Assembly: GCA_014871385.1 (NCBI GenBank)
Contig: CM026426.1
Coordinates: 96,796,861-96,860,860 of the forward strand
DNA from: Ceratodon purpureus
Taxonomy: Eukaryota; Streptophyta; Bryopsida; Pseudoditrichales; Ditrichaceae
Direction: 5' to 3'
Length of the DNA stretch: 64,000 nucleotides
Part shown: in pieces, positions 34,420 to 45,720 of the stretch
Layout: the number at the start of each line of letters is the position of its first letter
How positions within the stretch are numbered: the first letter of the stretch is position 1
The notes under the pieces: model-generated
Database searches by the model: none
The model's input: only the letters and a program-made list of their open reading frames with translations
What the model was told of the DNA's origin: nothing
Translations under genes and position numbers: made by a program

Positions 34420-35049
34420 TCTTCACTAGTTTTAGCAAAAACGGGGAAAGTTCGTATGTGAGGAGAGAGCGGAGGGCGGAGAGGAGAGCACAGAGAATAG
34501 ACATTTAGCCAAATTTTCAAAAGTAAAGTAGACCCTGTATCCGTGGAAAAATACTAAAAAAGGCATGGTTTTGTTACTCTTTTTAGTAAAGGAGTGTACT
34601 TCCGTGGAATTTAGGGTTATCACTTGTAAAAAATTCTTACGTTTGTTTTTTAAGGTACAAATTAGGGCTGATGTCATGATGACGTCATGCATACCATCGT
34701 TTAGATTTGGTCCCTTATTGGATCTAGATATGAGTATTCCATGGGCATGTTTTTAGATCACAACAGTAAATATTTCATAGGATAATATAAATAATTGTAG
34801 GAAAAATCAAATTTCACAAAAGGTAAAATTAAAGGTCTGAAAACTTCGTGGAATATTTCAAAGTTCGTGTACAATAAAGGAGCTTCGGAAACCAAGATGT
34901 ATACCATGTCAAAGTGCTTGTCCACATTGTAGATTTTTCAGTCTTTAGATAAGAGCACTGCTAGCTTAAGTGTTAAGCAACGATCTATATAAACCTTAGC
35001 AGACGTCCTTGACGTTGTATTAGCTCAATGATTTCTGTAGAACTTATCC
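34420..35049. other. AT-rich, no gene seen
   Basis: No pol domains were found here on either strand. Confidence 0.4.
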
Positions 35050-35505
35050 TTGTTCTTGCTAGGCAGTTGTTTGAAGGTATGGGCGATTCATTTGAGGTCG
35101 TTGCTTGTGAAACGATTTTACAAGGATTTGCTTAAGCGGATGGCGGATGGGCCTAACCCCTGGGATAATATAGCTAGTAGTACAACGCAGGCTTGGACTC
35201 CTCCGACGGTAATCACGTTTGAAGACGTCGAAAACGCTCGTGCTGTGTCGAAGCTGTGGAAGCGTGAGATTGATAGCAGTCCTGAATACGCATGCCTTTG
35301 GCTAGCGAGGTGGGATTACTTTTCGTACAGGGGTCGCCATTGGAGTCCAAAGGACGAATATGAAGCTAATCGGTTCAACATCAACTGGAATGTTTTTAGG
35401 AGTTCTTGGACACTTGCAAATCCAATTAACAACGAGAGGTTAGAGACAACGTCCCTTGGAGAACTTAGTTGCCTTGAGTTAGATCGGTTGAGGACATTGC
35501 TATGA
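35050..35505 (+). CDS. Possible F-box-like protein fragment, 151 residues
   Basis: An open frame with FEDVENARAVSKLWKREI followed by PEYACLWLARWDYF. The order DV..AR.VSKLW...SP..ACLWLARW resembles the second half of an F-box and its following helix in plant F-box proteins, but the usual LP...L start is absent. ATG 35134 (MADGPNPWDNI), 84 bases into the frame, is an alternative start. No downstream kelch or LRR repeats follow. The function is not established; a small orphan gene is also possible. Confidence 0.38.
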   Translation: MFLLGSCLKVWAIHLRSLLVKRFYKDLLKRMADGPNPWDNIASSTTQAWTPPTVITFEDVENARAVSKLWKREIDSSPEYACLWLARWDYFSYRGRHWSPKDEYEANRFNINWNVFRSSWTLANPINNERLETTSLGELSCLELDRLRTLL

Positions 35506-35961
35506 GCCAATGGGAATCAGGTCTTGGATGTGCCGGAAGGAGAGAAAATTTCTCCAAGAGATGGTATCTGGATCTCTCCCAAGAATAGATAACATGGCCA
35601 CGGAAATGTGAAATGTTGTTGATTGATAAAGAAAGTAATTAGAGTATTCTATATATTTTGAGCATTTCAATTGTTCACGTTAGTGTTGTCTAGTGTTCAG
35701 GATATAATTAGCAAACGAAAACAACTTCATAGCTGAAGTGCTTTTCCCTTTAAACACATGAGAATTGAGAGCCAAAAAGTCTTGCAGCTGTAGTCCTTTA
35801 CATACACGAATATAAAATGGAATGAGAATCATAAATACTTTAAGTGGTTTGCAATAGAATAGATGAAGGAATATGTAATCAACTCCAATGTAATCAAATC
35901 AAATCAGATGAAAACAATGATGGACCAAAGCCTCCTTCAAACTCACGACATGCTACAATCG

Positions 35962-36408
35962 CTACTTCCACTTAGAACTCGATGACTCCGAATCTCCTTC
36001 TATAGCCTCTGCATCGACGAATGCAAGGGCCCTAGGATCAAAAGTAGTTGGTCGACTAGGAACATATCTAAGGGCACCATATTGAAGCGCTTGTGTTAAG
36101 TCCTCTGCATAGTTCGGAAGTATATAAGGCTGAATCAGGTTGGAATCCAGACGCCACAATGGAGTGGACAAGGCTCTTGGCCTACGTGGCGGTGTTGCCA
36201 CAACTACTCTGCAATAGAAAATCGATAGTGGTTAGATCAAGTAGGCAGAGTTGCAAACAGAAGCAATGCTGAGATAAATAGCACAAAAGTTAGAAAATCT
36301 AGAGTAAGACTTACACCACTTAGGAAGTTGTGCTCTCTTGGATGGTGCTTCCTCAATTGCGGCCGGTCTAGGATGTTTAGGAGGGCGCATGGCGGATGCT
36401 GTAGCCAT
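35962..36408 (-). CDS. Small two-exon protein of about 112 residues, unidentified
   Basis: Exon 1 runs 36408-36315 (MATASAMRPPKHPRPAAIEE...) to a GTAAGT donor. Exon 2 from about 36206 to 35962 continues in frame (VVATPPRRPRAL, then LIQPYILPNYAEDLTQ) after an AG acceptor and ends with an acidic-Ser tail. One of several neighbouring AGs must be used to keep the frame. No known domain is visible. Confidence 0.35.
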
Positions 36409-36439
36409 ATACAGTTTGAGGATGACGACCAATAGCTTG

Positions 36440-37194
36440 GCAAGCCTTTATGGAGGCCACTGAAACTCAAAGTGTAACGAAGAAATGAGACTCTGTGGAA
36501 AAAATGAGAGGAATGAATATGAAGACACATGTAATGAATGGTTACATGTTGCTGCCTTCCTGTCAAGGACTATGTTGCCGGGCTTCATTAGAAAAGTTTT
36601 CGAATCTCCAAGGGGCCCTCCAAGGGAGTCCCGGGCAGTTGAAAGGTAGTCCTTTTTTTGTTGGAGGCAACCGACCAATAGTGCTTGGGCAGGGTCGAAG
36701 TGATCATTATATCCTAGGAGCACTCCATAGCACTCCAATAAAACAAAGTAGAATAGTGACCAGTACCAACCAACAGTCGTTGAAACCCGGATAAAATAAC
36801 TATTAGCATTCTGCAAAGTCAACCCATTGTACCCCTGGGTCAATGCAATCTTGGGTTATAATATTCGAACATCCTCTATTTGATATATTTGATGGGAATT
36901 AAATAAGCCCCGTGGGCAAACTGGGGGCGGGAAATACCTCCACTAAAAGGCGGGAGGTGCAAGCATGGCATGTCCCTTGGCAGTGGCGCGCCAAATTGAG
37001 AATTGTCTACAGTTATGAAAATTTGTCTACAGCATTCTACTTGAAGTATGTTGTCAGTTCTATTCATGCACCGTGTGTGTCGTATCTGCCCAATTTAGGA
37101 ATGGAAAGTGCTGTTAATTTTATCGTTGTTCCCATTTGTATGGTGTTGTGAGATTCAACTATATGTGTTGTTGCTTTTTTTGTCGGATTAGAAG
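36440..37194. other. Intergenic; nothing assigned
   Basis: Overlapping open frames on both strands at 36448-36843 are not supported by any motif. Confidence 0.35.
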
Positions 37195-40006
37195 ATGGCG
37201 CTTCGAGATGTGACCAACACATACGTGCCTTCTGTGCATTTGGCATTGATCTACGCTCCAGTGCTTAAGTAAGGTCATTTGTTAGACGAACGCAGTTCAC
37301 GTGCAAGATTTGCTGCAAGGAGGGCTAATGGGGAGAAGAACATCGACCTGTGGGTGGACGGGAGCTTATATCCAGTCAATCCTGCAACAAGTTTGCATCC
37401 ATGCTTTAGCACGTTGAAAGAGTACTTGGAATTCCTATGCCACGGCGAAGGAGGTATGCTGGGATACACAAAACGCTTGGGCACTGCAGTCACGAGCTTG
37501 CAATCGACGGTCCGTGGTTATGAATTTGACATACATTGTCTTCGTCAGCAACATGAAGAATGTAGACGCCATATTGACAATTTGAAGAGCACCGTGTCCT
37601 TGCTTGGGGAAGAGCGTGAAAGATTAGTGAGCGAACTGGTCAATTCAGAAGCCACATGTACAGAGTTGAGGACGTCACTTCTTGCTGCAAGAGATATAGA
37701 AACTGCTACAGCACGCGCTATTCCAAGCGTTTTGTCTGCAGGTGAGGCTTTGAGGTTAGGAGAGCAGCCCAAGATGAGCCAAGCAAATGCGGCCGCAACC
37801 AAGAATGTATTCAAAAAGATTCCAGGGGAGTTGAGTCAAGAAGTCATGCTGGGAGTGTGCGATGGTAACAACGTAAGACATAGAGGATACCATGCACTCT
37901 GCAAGGTCATCAAGCACCGAGTGATGTCTGTAGCGCCTGAGCTGAAGCAAGGTCTGTTGCTGTTTAGTAATAAGGTGGCGGAGTTGCAAAGGAGCATGAA
38001 TAGCAAGCTCCCACAATTCATTGGAGAGTATTGTCACATAAACGGGCGCAGAGTGATTTCAGAGGCGAGGGTCAATAAGAATGTGGTGAAACAGTCAAGG
38101 GAGGTTATTCTAAATGAAAAAAACAACCTCTTTGCAGACATTAGAGTAGTTCAAAAATCAATGGTGTTGTTCTATGACATCACGGTTGAAGGTGAGTCCC
38201 AAAATCGGAATCTCTATTTTGTCATTTATTTGAAGGTAGCGGGCTCTTGTTAATGTATTCGATGCTAAGTGCTGATTATTACCTTGGTTTAAATCAGAGT
38301 TGAAGGACGGGCCATTGATATTTGTGCTGAAGCTTGATGAGGCGGAAGTGCTGCACGGGAAGAAGTTTGAGCGAGTGAGCCTGACACTGATGAATCGAGC
38401 CCTAGATCCAGAGATACAGAGAAACAATGATAAATATTTCTCTGTCCAGTCTGAGCAAGAGATTTGGCCAATAGGCTGCTTTCAGGTGGCGAAAGAATCA
38501 CATGATATCTTGCAGTGGGTATTTGAACAAACAAGCTTTCCAGATATCATTAAAGCGCAGTCAAGCGGGGAACAACTTGATGTAGCAGGTTACGGGAGTT
38601 ATCCAGTCGAGTGGCATTTAAGTGCTGATATGAAAACCATCAAGTATATGGGCTACAACATGGGCCGGCATGCAAGATGAATTGCATATACTGTGAGCAG
38701 AAGCACGAACGTTTGAGGACGCGCACAAGTGCTGAAGCAGAGCAGACTGCTTCAGCACGTGGAAAATGAACCTGGCAAGGAGGTTTGTTTGCTACAAGGA
38801 TTCAAGGTGCACCATGCGACATTGACACACATCCGTGATGGAAACCTATTCTGCCAATTCCTTTGAGCAGGACACACATATGCACTTTGCATGCACTGGT
38901 TCGAATTGTTGAGAAAGTGTTACATCTGCACTTCATGTTCGTCCGGAACATGCAAGAGGGGGAGAGGAAATCCGCTGTAATTGACGCTATGGAGAAAACC
39001 ATGTCTGCTATTGGTGTAGAAGAGTCGAACCGTGTGCTAAAGCAAGACCGGCAACTCTCTGGGCAAACGGGGCATGTTTTTTTGAAGCCGAGCCTTGGCG
39101 GAGTGTGTGCAAGCAAACTGTTTGGACCAAGTTTGTGGTCCGGAAATGACCGCGTTTGGAAGGACGTACTTGCTTCACAATCAAATAACCAGGAAAGTGG
39201 GCAAGCAAGGGTGAAGCGCGGGCGAGTGTGGGAGACTCTCGAGGCATTGCAGCCATACTTCACTGGCTTGGTTCTGACAGACGATCAGAGGAGGAACTGT
39301 AAATTTGTCATTGAGAGTTTCGGGAGAGCATTTGTTGCGGCACATGGGGAGGGTCATGTGACGCACTATATCGTGAGTATTTCAAAGTGTTAACTGGCTT
39401 GTGTTGTGAGCGTTTTAGCTTGTTCGTGGTTTAAGGTAGTATGGCCTCTACGTAATTGATGCTTCAACAACCATGTTCGCTTTTTATACTATGTTTACAA
39501 GTCCTGAATTGATCCTGACCTTCTACTCTCAATGTTGGCAGCACGTGTTGGTGAAGCACGGACCCTAGTTTATTGAACAGTATGGGAGTTTGTCTGTATG
39601 GAACTGCCAAGGAATGGAGAAAGCGCACCATGCTGCTAAAGCATCTAGCCAATACCATGGACAGCATGGTGGGACAGTAGCTAGGACGAGTGTTATCGTG
39701 CAGCAGTAGGAGTTCTGGTATAGAAATATACAGCACAGGTATGCTGCAAAGTTGCAAATGAGGACTTCGGCAAATGAGCAGGTGTTGCCAGATCTAGCAA
39801 TCCTTGAATGTATGGCTAGGAGGCGTGACGCATGGCATGCGTATGGGGCAGGGGCGGCTAGTGAGGCCTGGCATGAGAGTCGCACCCGCCAGGGCAGTAG
39901 ATATGTGTCTCCTGAGGCAGCAGATATCGAAGAGACAAGTAGGGGCATAGAAGCGGGTGTTAGTGAATCCCAGACTACTATTGAAGATGTGACTAATATC
40001 ACTTGA
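37195..40006 (+). pseudogene. Large transposase-like gene with several nonsense codons
   Basis: ATG 37195 (MALRDVTNTYVPSV) opens a frame that continues after TAA 37270 to the donor at 38191. Exon 2 starts at 38298 in phase (VE/LKDGPL). A one-base shift near 38660 leads to GPACKMNCIYCEQKHERL, a Cys-pair segment. The frame then passes TGA 38767 and TGA 38836 to LSRTHICTLHALVRIVEK and reaches a GTGAGT donor after 39372. The last exon from 39542 reads HVLVKHGP, TAG 39566, QYGSLSVWNCQGMEKAH, TAG 39707, EFWYRNIQ and on to TGA 40004. The order Cys-pair, CTLHA..RIVEK, YGSL...QG.EK.H matches a multi-copy transposase-like family known from many eukaryote genomes. The N-terminal 150 residues contain coiled coil. 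The gene is clearly decayed. Confidence 0.7.
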
Positions 40007-41970
40007 TTTTACTGAGAACTTTGATGTTAGAAATTGCTAAGCCATTTGAAATGAGAAGTTTTACACAAAAAATATTTTCTTTTTAGTCTATCCGTGGAGG
40101 TAAAATTTTGTGAAGTCCCATATCTTTGTCACTTTGTGGAAGTGGATGTATGTATTCGGCTGTCATGTTTCAATTCCGCTTTTTATGTGTAGCAGAATGC
40201 CCACCTAAGCAACTCGAGAAGACTTTGATTGTGTGGAAACAAAGTACCCAAACCAGTAGTAACTAGAGCAAGATTAGTTCACCTTTATGAGAACCTGAAA
40301 CTTGATTTTTTGAACATCCATTTATCATCCATCCTTAAAAGAATTGGAACATGTTGACGTTTCTTTAAATTTCGTTGATTATGGATATTGTTTTTCATCT
40401 TCCCTTGCTGCAATCTTTTTTGTTTATTCGATTTTTTAGTGGGTTTAGTTCGGGATGCATACTATTTAGGACCCTTTTTTTTCAATTTATTAGTCAGACA
40501 TTTGTTTAGTTTTGAGTGAAATAGTGAACAAAGGTGTCCAAAACTGAGCACACGAATTAACATGCTTGGGTATCCGCCAGCGTGGCTTGGAGCCTGTGAC
40601 CGTCGAGTTTGAACCCTTGACCATACCGTACCGTGGAGCCCATGGCCGCTGCACTATATCCCACAATCGCTATTAACAGCCTATAACCGTTGGAGAGTGC
40701 TTTAGCAGGAGCATCTATATCTATAGCTCGACATGCCTTACCTTCTACTGTCCAGTTCCCTTGTTCCTCACTTTTACACCATTCATATTGACATTTATAC
40801 CATTCACATAATCTCATTTGCATAACTAATTAGCATTCCAATATTTTGAATCTGGCAGTGCATAATTGACTCCATTCTAAGTTAAAATGTGGACACCAAA
40901 TTAAGCAAAGTCAGCAAATTAGAGTCCTTGCAAATCAGATTTTATGCTTAATAATCTTTTATTTGCATAACTAACAAACTTTTCACTAATCCAAATCTGG
41001 AATTGCAAAAGGTACTCCATTCTAAAGAAAAGGAATGGACGCGAATTTGAGCAAAGCAAGCAATCAACAGTTTCACGCAAAGCAGTGTTGAAGCTTCAAC
41101 AAAGTGGACACCAAGCGTAAGCAACTGAAACAAGTCAAATTGTGGATCACATATGCATATGTAAGTCTGTAAAAATCGAAGTCTATCAACACAGAAATTG
41201 TTTATCATCACATAAACATTGAAGTCTATCAACACATAAATTGTTTTCTAGATTGCATAAAGCCTATCAACACATAAATTATTTTCTAAATTGCATAAAG
41301 TCTATCAACACATAAATTGTTTTCTAATTGTTGGAAATTTCAAGAACATTAAGTAATCAACTCTGTACAAATGAGCTTCAGAACCAGAACATCAAGGCAC
41401 TGCCTTACATGACCAAAAGGCATTCCCTTACATGCCCACTACTCAATTCACAGCATTCATTGTAATACATAATTATAGCCAATGATCAACCACTCGATAA
41501 CAAAACTCTTTCAGTTTGTATATGATAGGAAGAAGGACATGCTGGTGTATTCCAAAGAGTAGAGTCGAACTTGATCAAGACCCGAGTGCTTCAGATTCTT
41601 ATTGATATGCATAGATATTTACGCTGAAGCATCAAAGAAGAATTAATGGTTGCTAAGCAATGCATTGCACACCAGCACCGACGACCATGAGTATACCTGC
41701 ATGGCCACAAATCAAGGATAGAATTTCAGCCCTTCATATTTACGTAGTGGACAGATATTAGCAATTCAGAGACTTCAGAATTGTGGGAAAAAGAGGGCGC
41801 ATTTTCAGCTTCCATTGCAAAAAAGATAATACATTACGTGCACATGTGACATGCTGTTGTGCTAAGAAACGGAAGGGTCTAGTGAAGATTGAACTTCTCT
41901 CTGCAGCTAGTCTTCTAAAAGTGTATGTATGCTATCTTTCAGCGGCAGCTAAAACTTCCTTCGTGGTCCT
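40007..41970. other. Intergenic, AT-rich, with a short tandem repeat
   Basis: No gene is supported. The tandem repeat at 41181-41335 is listed separately. GAGTTTGAACCC near 40607 resembles a B-box but has no partner signal. Confidence 0.4.
41181..41335. repeat. Tandem repeat of about 38-43 bp, four units
   Basis: GTCTATCAACACATAAATTG or a one-base variant begins at 41181, 41224, 41262 and 41300. The intervening sequence is TTTTCTARATTGCATAAA in the last units. Confidence 0.8.
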
Positions 41971-42999
41971 TCATGTTGGAGTAGTAGGATTTGCTTCTGC
42001 TGCGGCTGCACATGCAATGTTCACAATGTCTCCTAATTCGGCGGGATTCGTTGCAGGAGGAGTTCCAACGATCAGCTCAAGTTTTGCATCTACGAGTGGG
42101 CTGCAGCGGGATGATGCCGTGTCGTGGCCTGCATCGTCGACTTTGGAAACTAACTTCTTTAGGGTATCACTTGCAGCAGCCTCTCTTGGCTTCCTCAACG
42201 TTGTTGTTGTTGTGGCGCCGTTTCCTACTTCGATGACCTTGTTGTTATGAATAGTTACTTCTTCACAGGATGGTGCTTTAGTGGTGACACCAGGTGCATC
42301 GACACGTGGTGGAAAAGCAGGCTCCACAGACATGTGCTCTTGCACTTCGTCATCGGGCCCATTTTCCAGCAATGCTGGAAGACAAGCTCGCTTGGGGGAG
42401 GAGATCAGGGGTGACGGTTCATCACTGGTCTTCCGCTTTGTGAATTGTGTCTTTGCTTCAGAGCGACTCAGCAGAGGTGCCCAACCTTCTCTCTTCACGG
42501 CTACTGCAGCAGTGCGTGCGGTAGCAAAGTCAGACTTGAAGCCCCACTCTCCCATCCAGCCAGCACATCGCTTGGCATTGCAGTCAGGATAGCGTGGTGA
42601 AGCATTGAGGGCGACCTGGAACAAACATATTGGGTGGAGAAGACATCCGCAAGGGAGGTTTGCTAAAGCCATGTCAGCCCAGTAGCGTCCGCACCCCACA
42701 CAGGGGAGGTGCGTCTTAAGCGGCACCACTTCTCCAAGGTTCACAGGAAATGCTGTATAAAAATGCTGTGGGCATATACAACTCTCTTGAACTATGAGAA
42801 CATCAATTTTTGCTTCAAGTATCTTAATGGACTCCTGAAGTTGCAGCAGCTGAGAACGTAAGTTGGCGGCAGCTTTGGTTCAGTGTTTAATCTCAGGGTT
42901 TAGGGTCGCCAGGTTGGTAGACACGGCAACTACATCCTCCATGAGTGATCGCAGGCGCGCATCAATCACCTTCTTAGCGGTGTCATCCATCGAAGCCAT
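41971..42999 (-). pseudogene. Coiled-coil plus RING-like Cys/His protein, one in-frame TGA
   Basis: From ATG 42999 (MASMDDTAKKVIDARL) one frame runs 342 residues to 41971, broken only by TGA at codon 40 (42882-42880). The first 85 residues form a coiled coil (LRSQLLQLQESIKILEAKID). Then a compact Cys/His cluster follows: CVGCGRYW, then LPCGCLLHPICLF and CNAKRC, then WMGEWGF. The spacing CxxC-x13-CxC-xxHPxC resembles a degenerate RING or related zinc finger. A Lys/Ser-rich linker and an acidic Thr/Ala-rich tail complete it. The same architecture appears at 58-61 kb, so this is a repeated family. It is probably silent, given the TGA, unless the TGA lies in a short intron. Confidence 0.6.
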
Positions 43000-43602
43000 T
43001 GCTTGCTTGGGGGGGGAAGCACAATAAAGTGGACCACAAAGTGCTTAGCTCATTGCCAATTTCAGCCTGTTGTGTAATCACGCTAGAAAGTGGCATCTAA
43101 AACTTCTTGATGGGAAATTACGTTTAGAATACAGAAAGTAGACTTGATGTACTACAACTTCCGAAATTTGCGTTCGTAGTTGTTGAGTTGAGACACCTCT
43201 ATGAACACGACAAAGTTGAACAAAGTGAATGCAGTCATTTTGAAAAGTGACCGTATTACATTGTAGTTTTGACAGAAATCACTTTTGACTTTGTGGGGCC
43301 CTTCGTTTGTACATTACGCTTGTAGAAATGATTCCGGGTGGCCGTCTTTGCAATCCTAGATTGGCGAAAAGTATCCTCGGGACGTTATTAAAACACTGTT
43401 CTCGGTGAAACTTTTTGTGAGGTTTTTTTCACCGAAAATTGTTTTTTAAATTGGAAAAAACATCCTCTAAAGACAATAGAAGGCCCCAAATGAAGAAATC
43501 AAGACTTTGGAAAAGTTCATTTTCATGATTTAGAACTAGGGGTTAAATAAAGTTTCAATTGAAGATGTTTTTTTCATTGAGATGTGTGTAAGATACTAAC
43601 AT
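43000..43602. other. Intergenic between two minus-strand genes
   Basis: Upstream region of the coiled-coil/RING-like gene. No promoter motif was fixed. Confidence 0.35.
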
Positions 43603-44245
43603 CTAGTTGGGTGCGGGACATGATCCCTGGCTGGCACTCAAAAAAACATCAGACGGTGTGTCTAAGCGAGTCCCCGGAGAAGACTCGTCGGAGGTTCTGT
43701 ATGAGTAAGACCACGGACGTGAGTCTCCGGTGTCTTCAGTGACATCCTCCACAGTGTCATCGTCGAGGAAAATTGGATCAGCGTGAGAGGATCCATAAAT
43801 GCTCCTCGAGTCACGATGAAGACGTAAGAAGTCGGCCAATTGGATGCGAGACGCGTTTTCTAGTGAAAGCACCTCCTAGTAACAGAAATCACTCCAATTG
43901 AACTCGTTAGTAAATTGAACAAACATTGCAAGGGCTAGGACCTTTGGAAGCTTAACACCATGTGATTGTTGTCTCAAGTGGACCTCGGACAACCACCTAA
44001 AAAACTCGTGTTTTTCCATTTCCAAATCAAAACCAGAACCCTTAACTCGGAGCAGGGAAGAAATAACGCGACCAGTGTATTAGTCAAGCTAAACAGCCTC
44101 TCTCGGAACTGAAGAAGGGAAGAAGCACATGTTTTCCGCCAAGAAACAAATCAGAGCTAAGGCCCTTTCAGGGAAGATAGTCTCTCTACCTGTATTCTCG
44201 TTCTAGTCCCTCTAAGAAGTAGAATTCGAACAAGCTATCACCTGA
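43603..44245 (-). pseudogene. Decayed unidentified gene, three in-frame stops
   Basis: One minus-strand frame stays protein-like from about 44245 (ENTGRETIFPERALALICF) through CFFPSSVPREAV, LLRVKGSGFDLEMEKHEFF and RWLSEVHLRQQSHGV to an acidic tail (IFLDDDTVEDVTEDTGDS) ending at 43603. It is interrupted only by TAG 44089-44091, TAA 44080-44082 and TAG 43876-43878, each explainable as a Gln codon (CAG or CAA) changed by C-to-T. No domain is recognised. It lies head-to-head with the ORF at 44464. Confidence 0.55.
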
Positions 44246-44463
44246 AATGCATTACCATTCACAATCTTCCCACTATATACCTATTTTGAGAACCTAGAGT
44301 AGTTACCATCCATCTCCGAGGATGACCAAATATACACGAAATGAACGGGGTGATTCCATCCTGACGTACAAAAGATCAGGGCCGCTCACCTAAACATTCC
44401 ACGGATTATAATTTATCCTCCGCCTTCATATCTTTATTAGAGCCGTCATAATTCGAATCTTTA

Positions 44464-44970
44464 ATGGGCTGCCATTTAACAACTGCATTTATTGGATCTT
44501 TTAGAATGACAGGCATTTCCACAATTCCCATGGCCCTAGAGATCTCCGATGCAATGGCCCCCGAGGTGATTGCACTCTCATTAGATACATTTATTGGACC
44601 ATTTGAGAAGGATAGTGCAGGAGACGAGCAACATATTCAGGAGCAGGTCGTTCAGAACCAGTATACTCACCCCCCTGTGGAATCCAGAACAGCACTTGAC
44701 TTGAAGAAGACTGACGATGATGCCAATTGCAAGACCGTGGAGACTCATGCGTACTCTAGAGTAGGCATTATCAAGTCTGGTACATATAAGAGAGAAAGAT
44801 CACGACGTACTGCTTCCTTCAAACAAAGGAAACTTCACTCTCCAGGTTGTTCACCACTGTGGAGCGCTGATGTGGACCCGGTGCCACCCGCCAATCAGGA
44901 GGTCACTGCAGCCTCTGGGAGCAAAGTAGTCCAGGATAAAGTAGCTATCAAACGCAAGCGCCATATGTAA
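44464..44970 (+). CDS. Possible protein of 168 residues, unidentified
   Basis: An open frame with an acidic N-terminal half, a Lys/Arg-rich middle (KRERSRRTASFKQRK) that could be a nuclear localisation signal, and a basic end KRKRHM. No fold is visible. It may be the C-terminal exon of an element-encoded protein, given the neighbours. Confidence 0.3.
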   Translation: MGCHLTTAFIGSFRMTGISTIPMALEISDAMAPEVIALSLDTFIGPFEKDSAGDEQHIQEQVVQNQYTHPPVESRTALDLKKTDDDANCKTVETHAYSRVGIIKSGTYKRERSRRTASFKQRKLHSPGCSPLWSADVDPVPPANQEVTAASGSKVVQDKVAIKRKRHM

Positions 44971-45720
44971 TTCCCTTCCAGTTTGGGTGTATTCCTCCTA
45001 GCGAGACTTCTATATGAGATATTTTTTATGTAATAATTTTTGTCTGTTTTGTATGAGTTGATGTGGCAGATAGGATCTTCCTACCACTTAATTCCAGCAT
45101 CATAAGACACAATTTCTACACCACTTCAATACTACTTGTAATCATTACGCGTCGTCGTGAATGTTTATGAGTTTTTATTGTGTATGGCATTATGCGTTGT
45201 CTTCTGAGTTCTTCTATAGTGATTCCATCGCCTTAGAACTCGTAGTAACGTCTGTGAAAGCTATGGATTACGAGTCATTGTGAGTTTCTCTTTCCCGAAA
45301 GTGGTAGCGTTTTTGTATTCTTAGGTTCATGTAGTGCACAACTCTTGCATGCTGAGATGGCTTTTATTTGGTCTAATTTGCACCGTGTCCTAGTTAACTT
45401 CCCTATAGGTAATGATGGTTTTGCAATCGTATCAAGTACAATGCTCGCTTTGTGGTTCCAGTTAAAAGAAGACTCTCTTTATGTAGAGGAGGTGTTTGAT
45501 CCCACTTCAAGGATGCTCATGCACACAGTTTGCTAGACGCGAACTAAGGCAGTAGAGGGTAATGCATGGTCGCTCAGACCGGAAAAGTATCGTGCGTATG
45601 GCGTTCCCAAGATTCAACCTTCTATGTTCACAGTACTTCGTAACCCCTGGGAGTCCTCCACTGTCGTTATTGACCCCCCTCAGTTTTGTAGAGTGAAAAA
45701 AAGAGCCCGGGCTAGAGACC
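44971..45720. other. Region with weak coding traces
   Basis: The stretch 45345-45536 has an open frame (FIWSNLHRVLVNFPIG) and may be an upstream exon of the transposon gene that starts by 45721, but I could not connect it. Confidence 0.3.
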
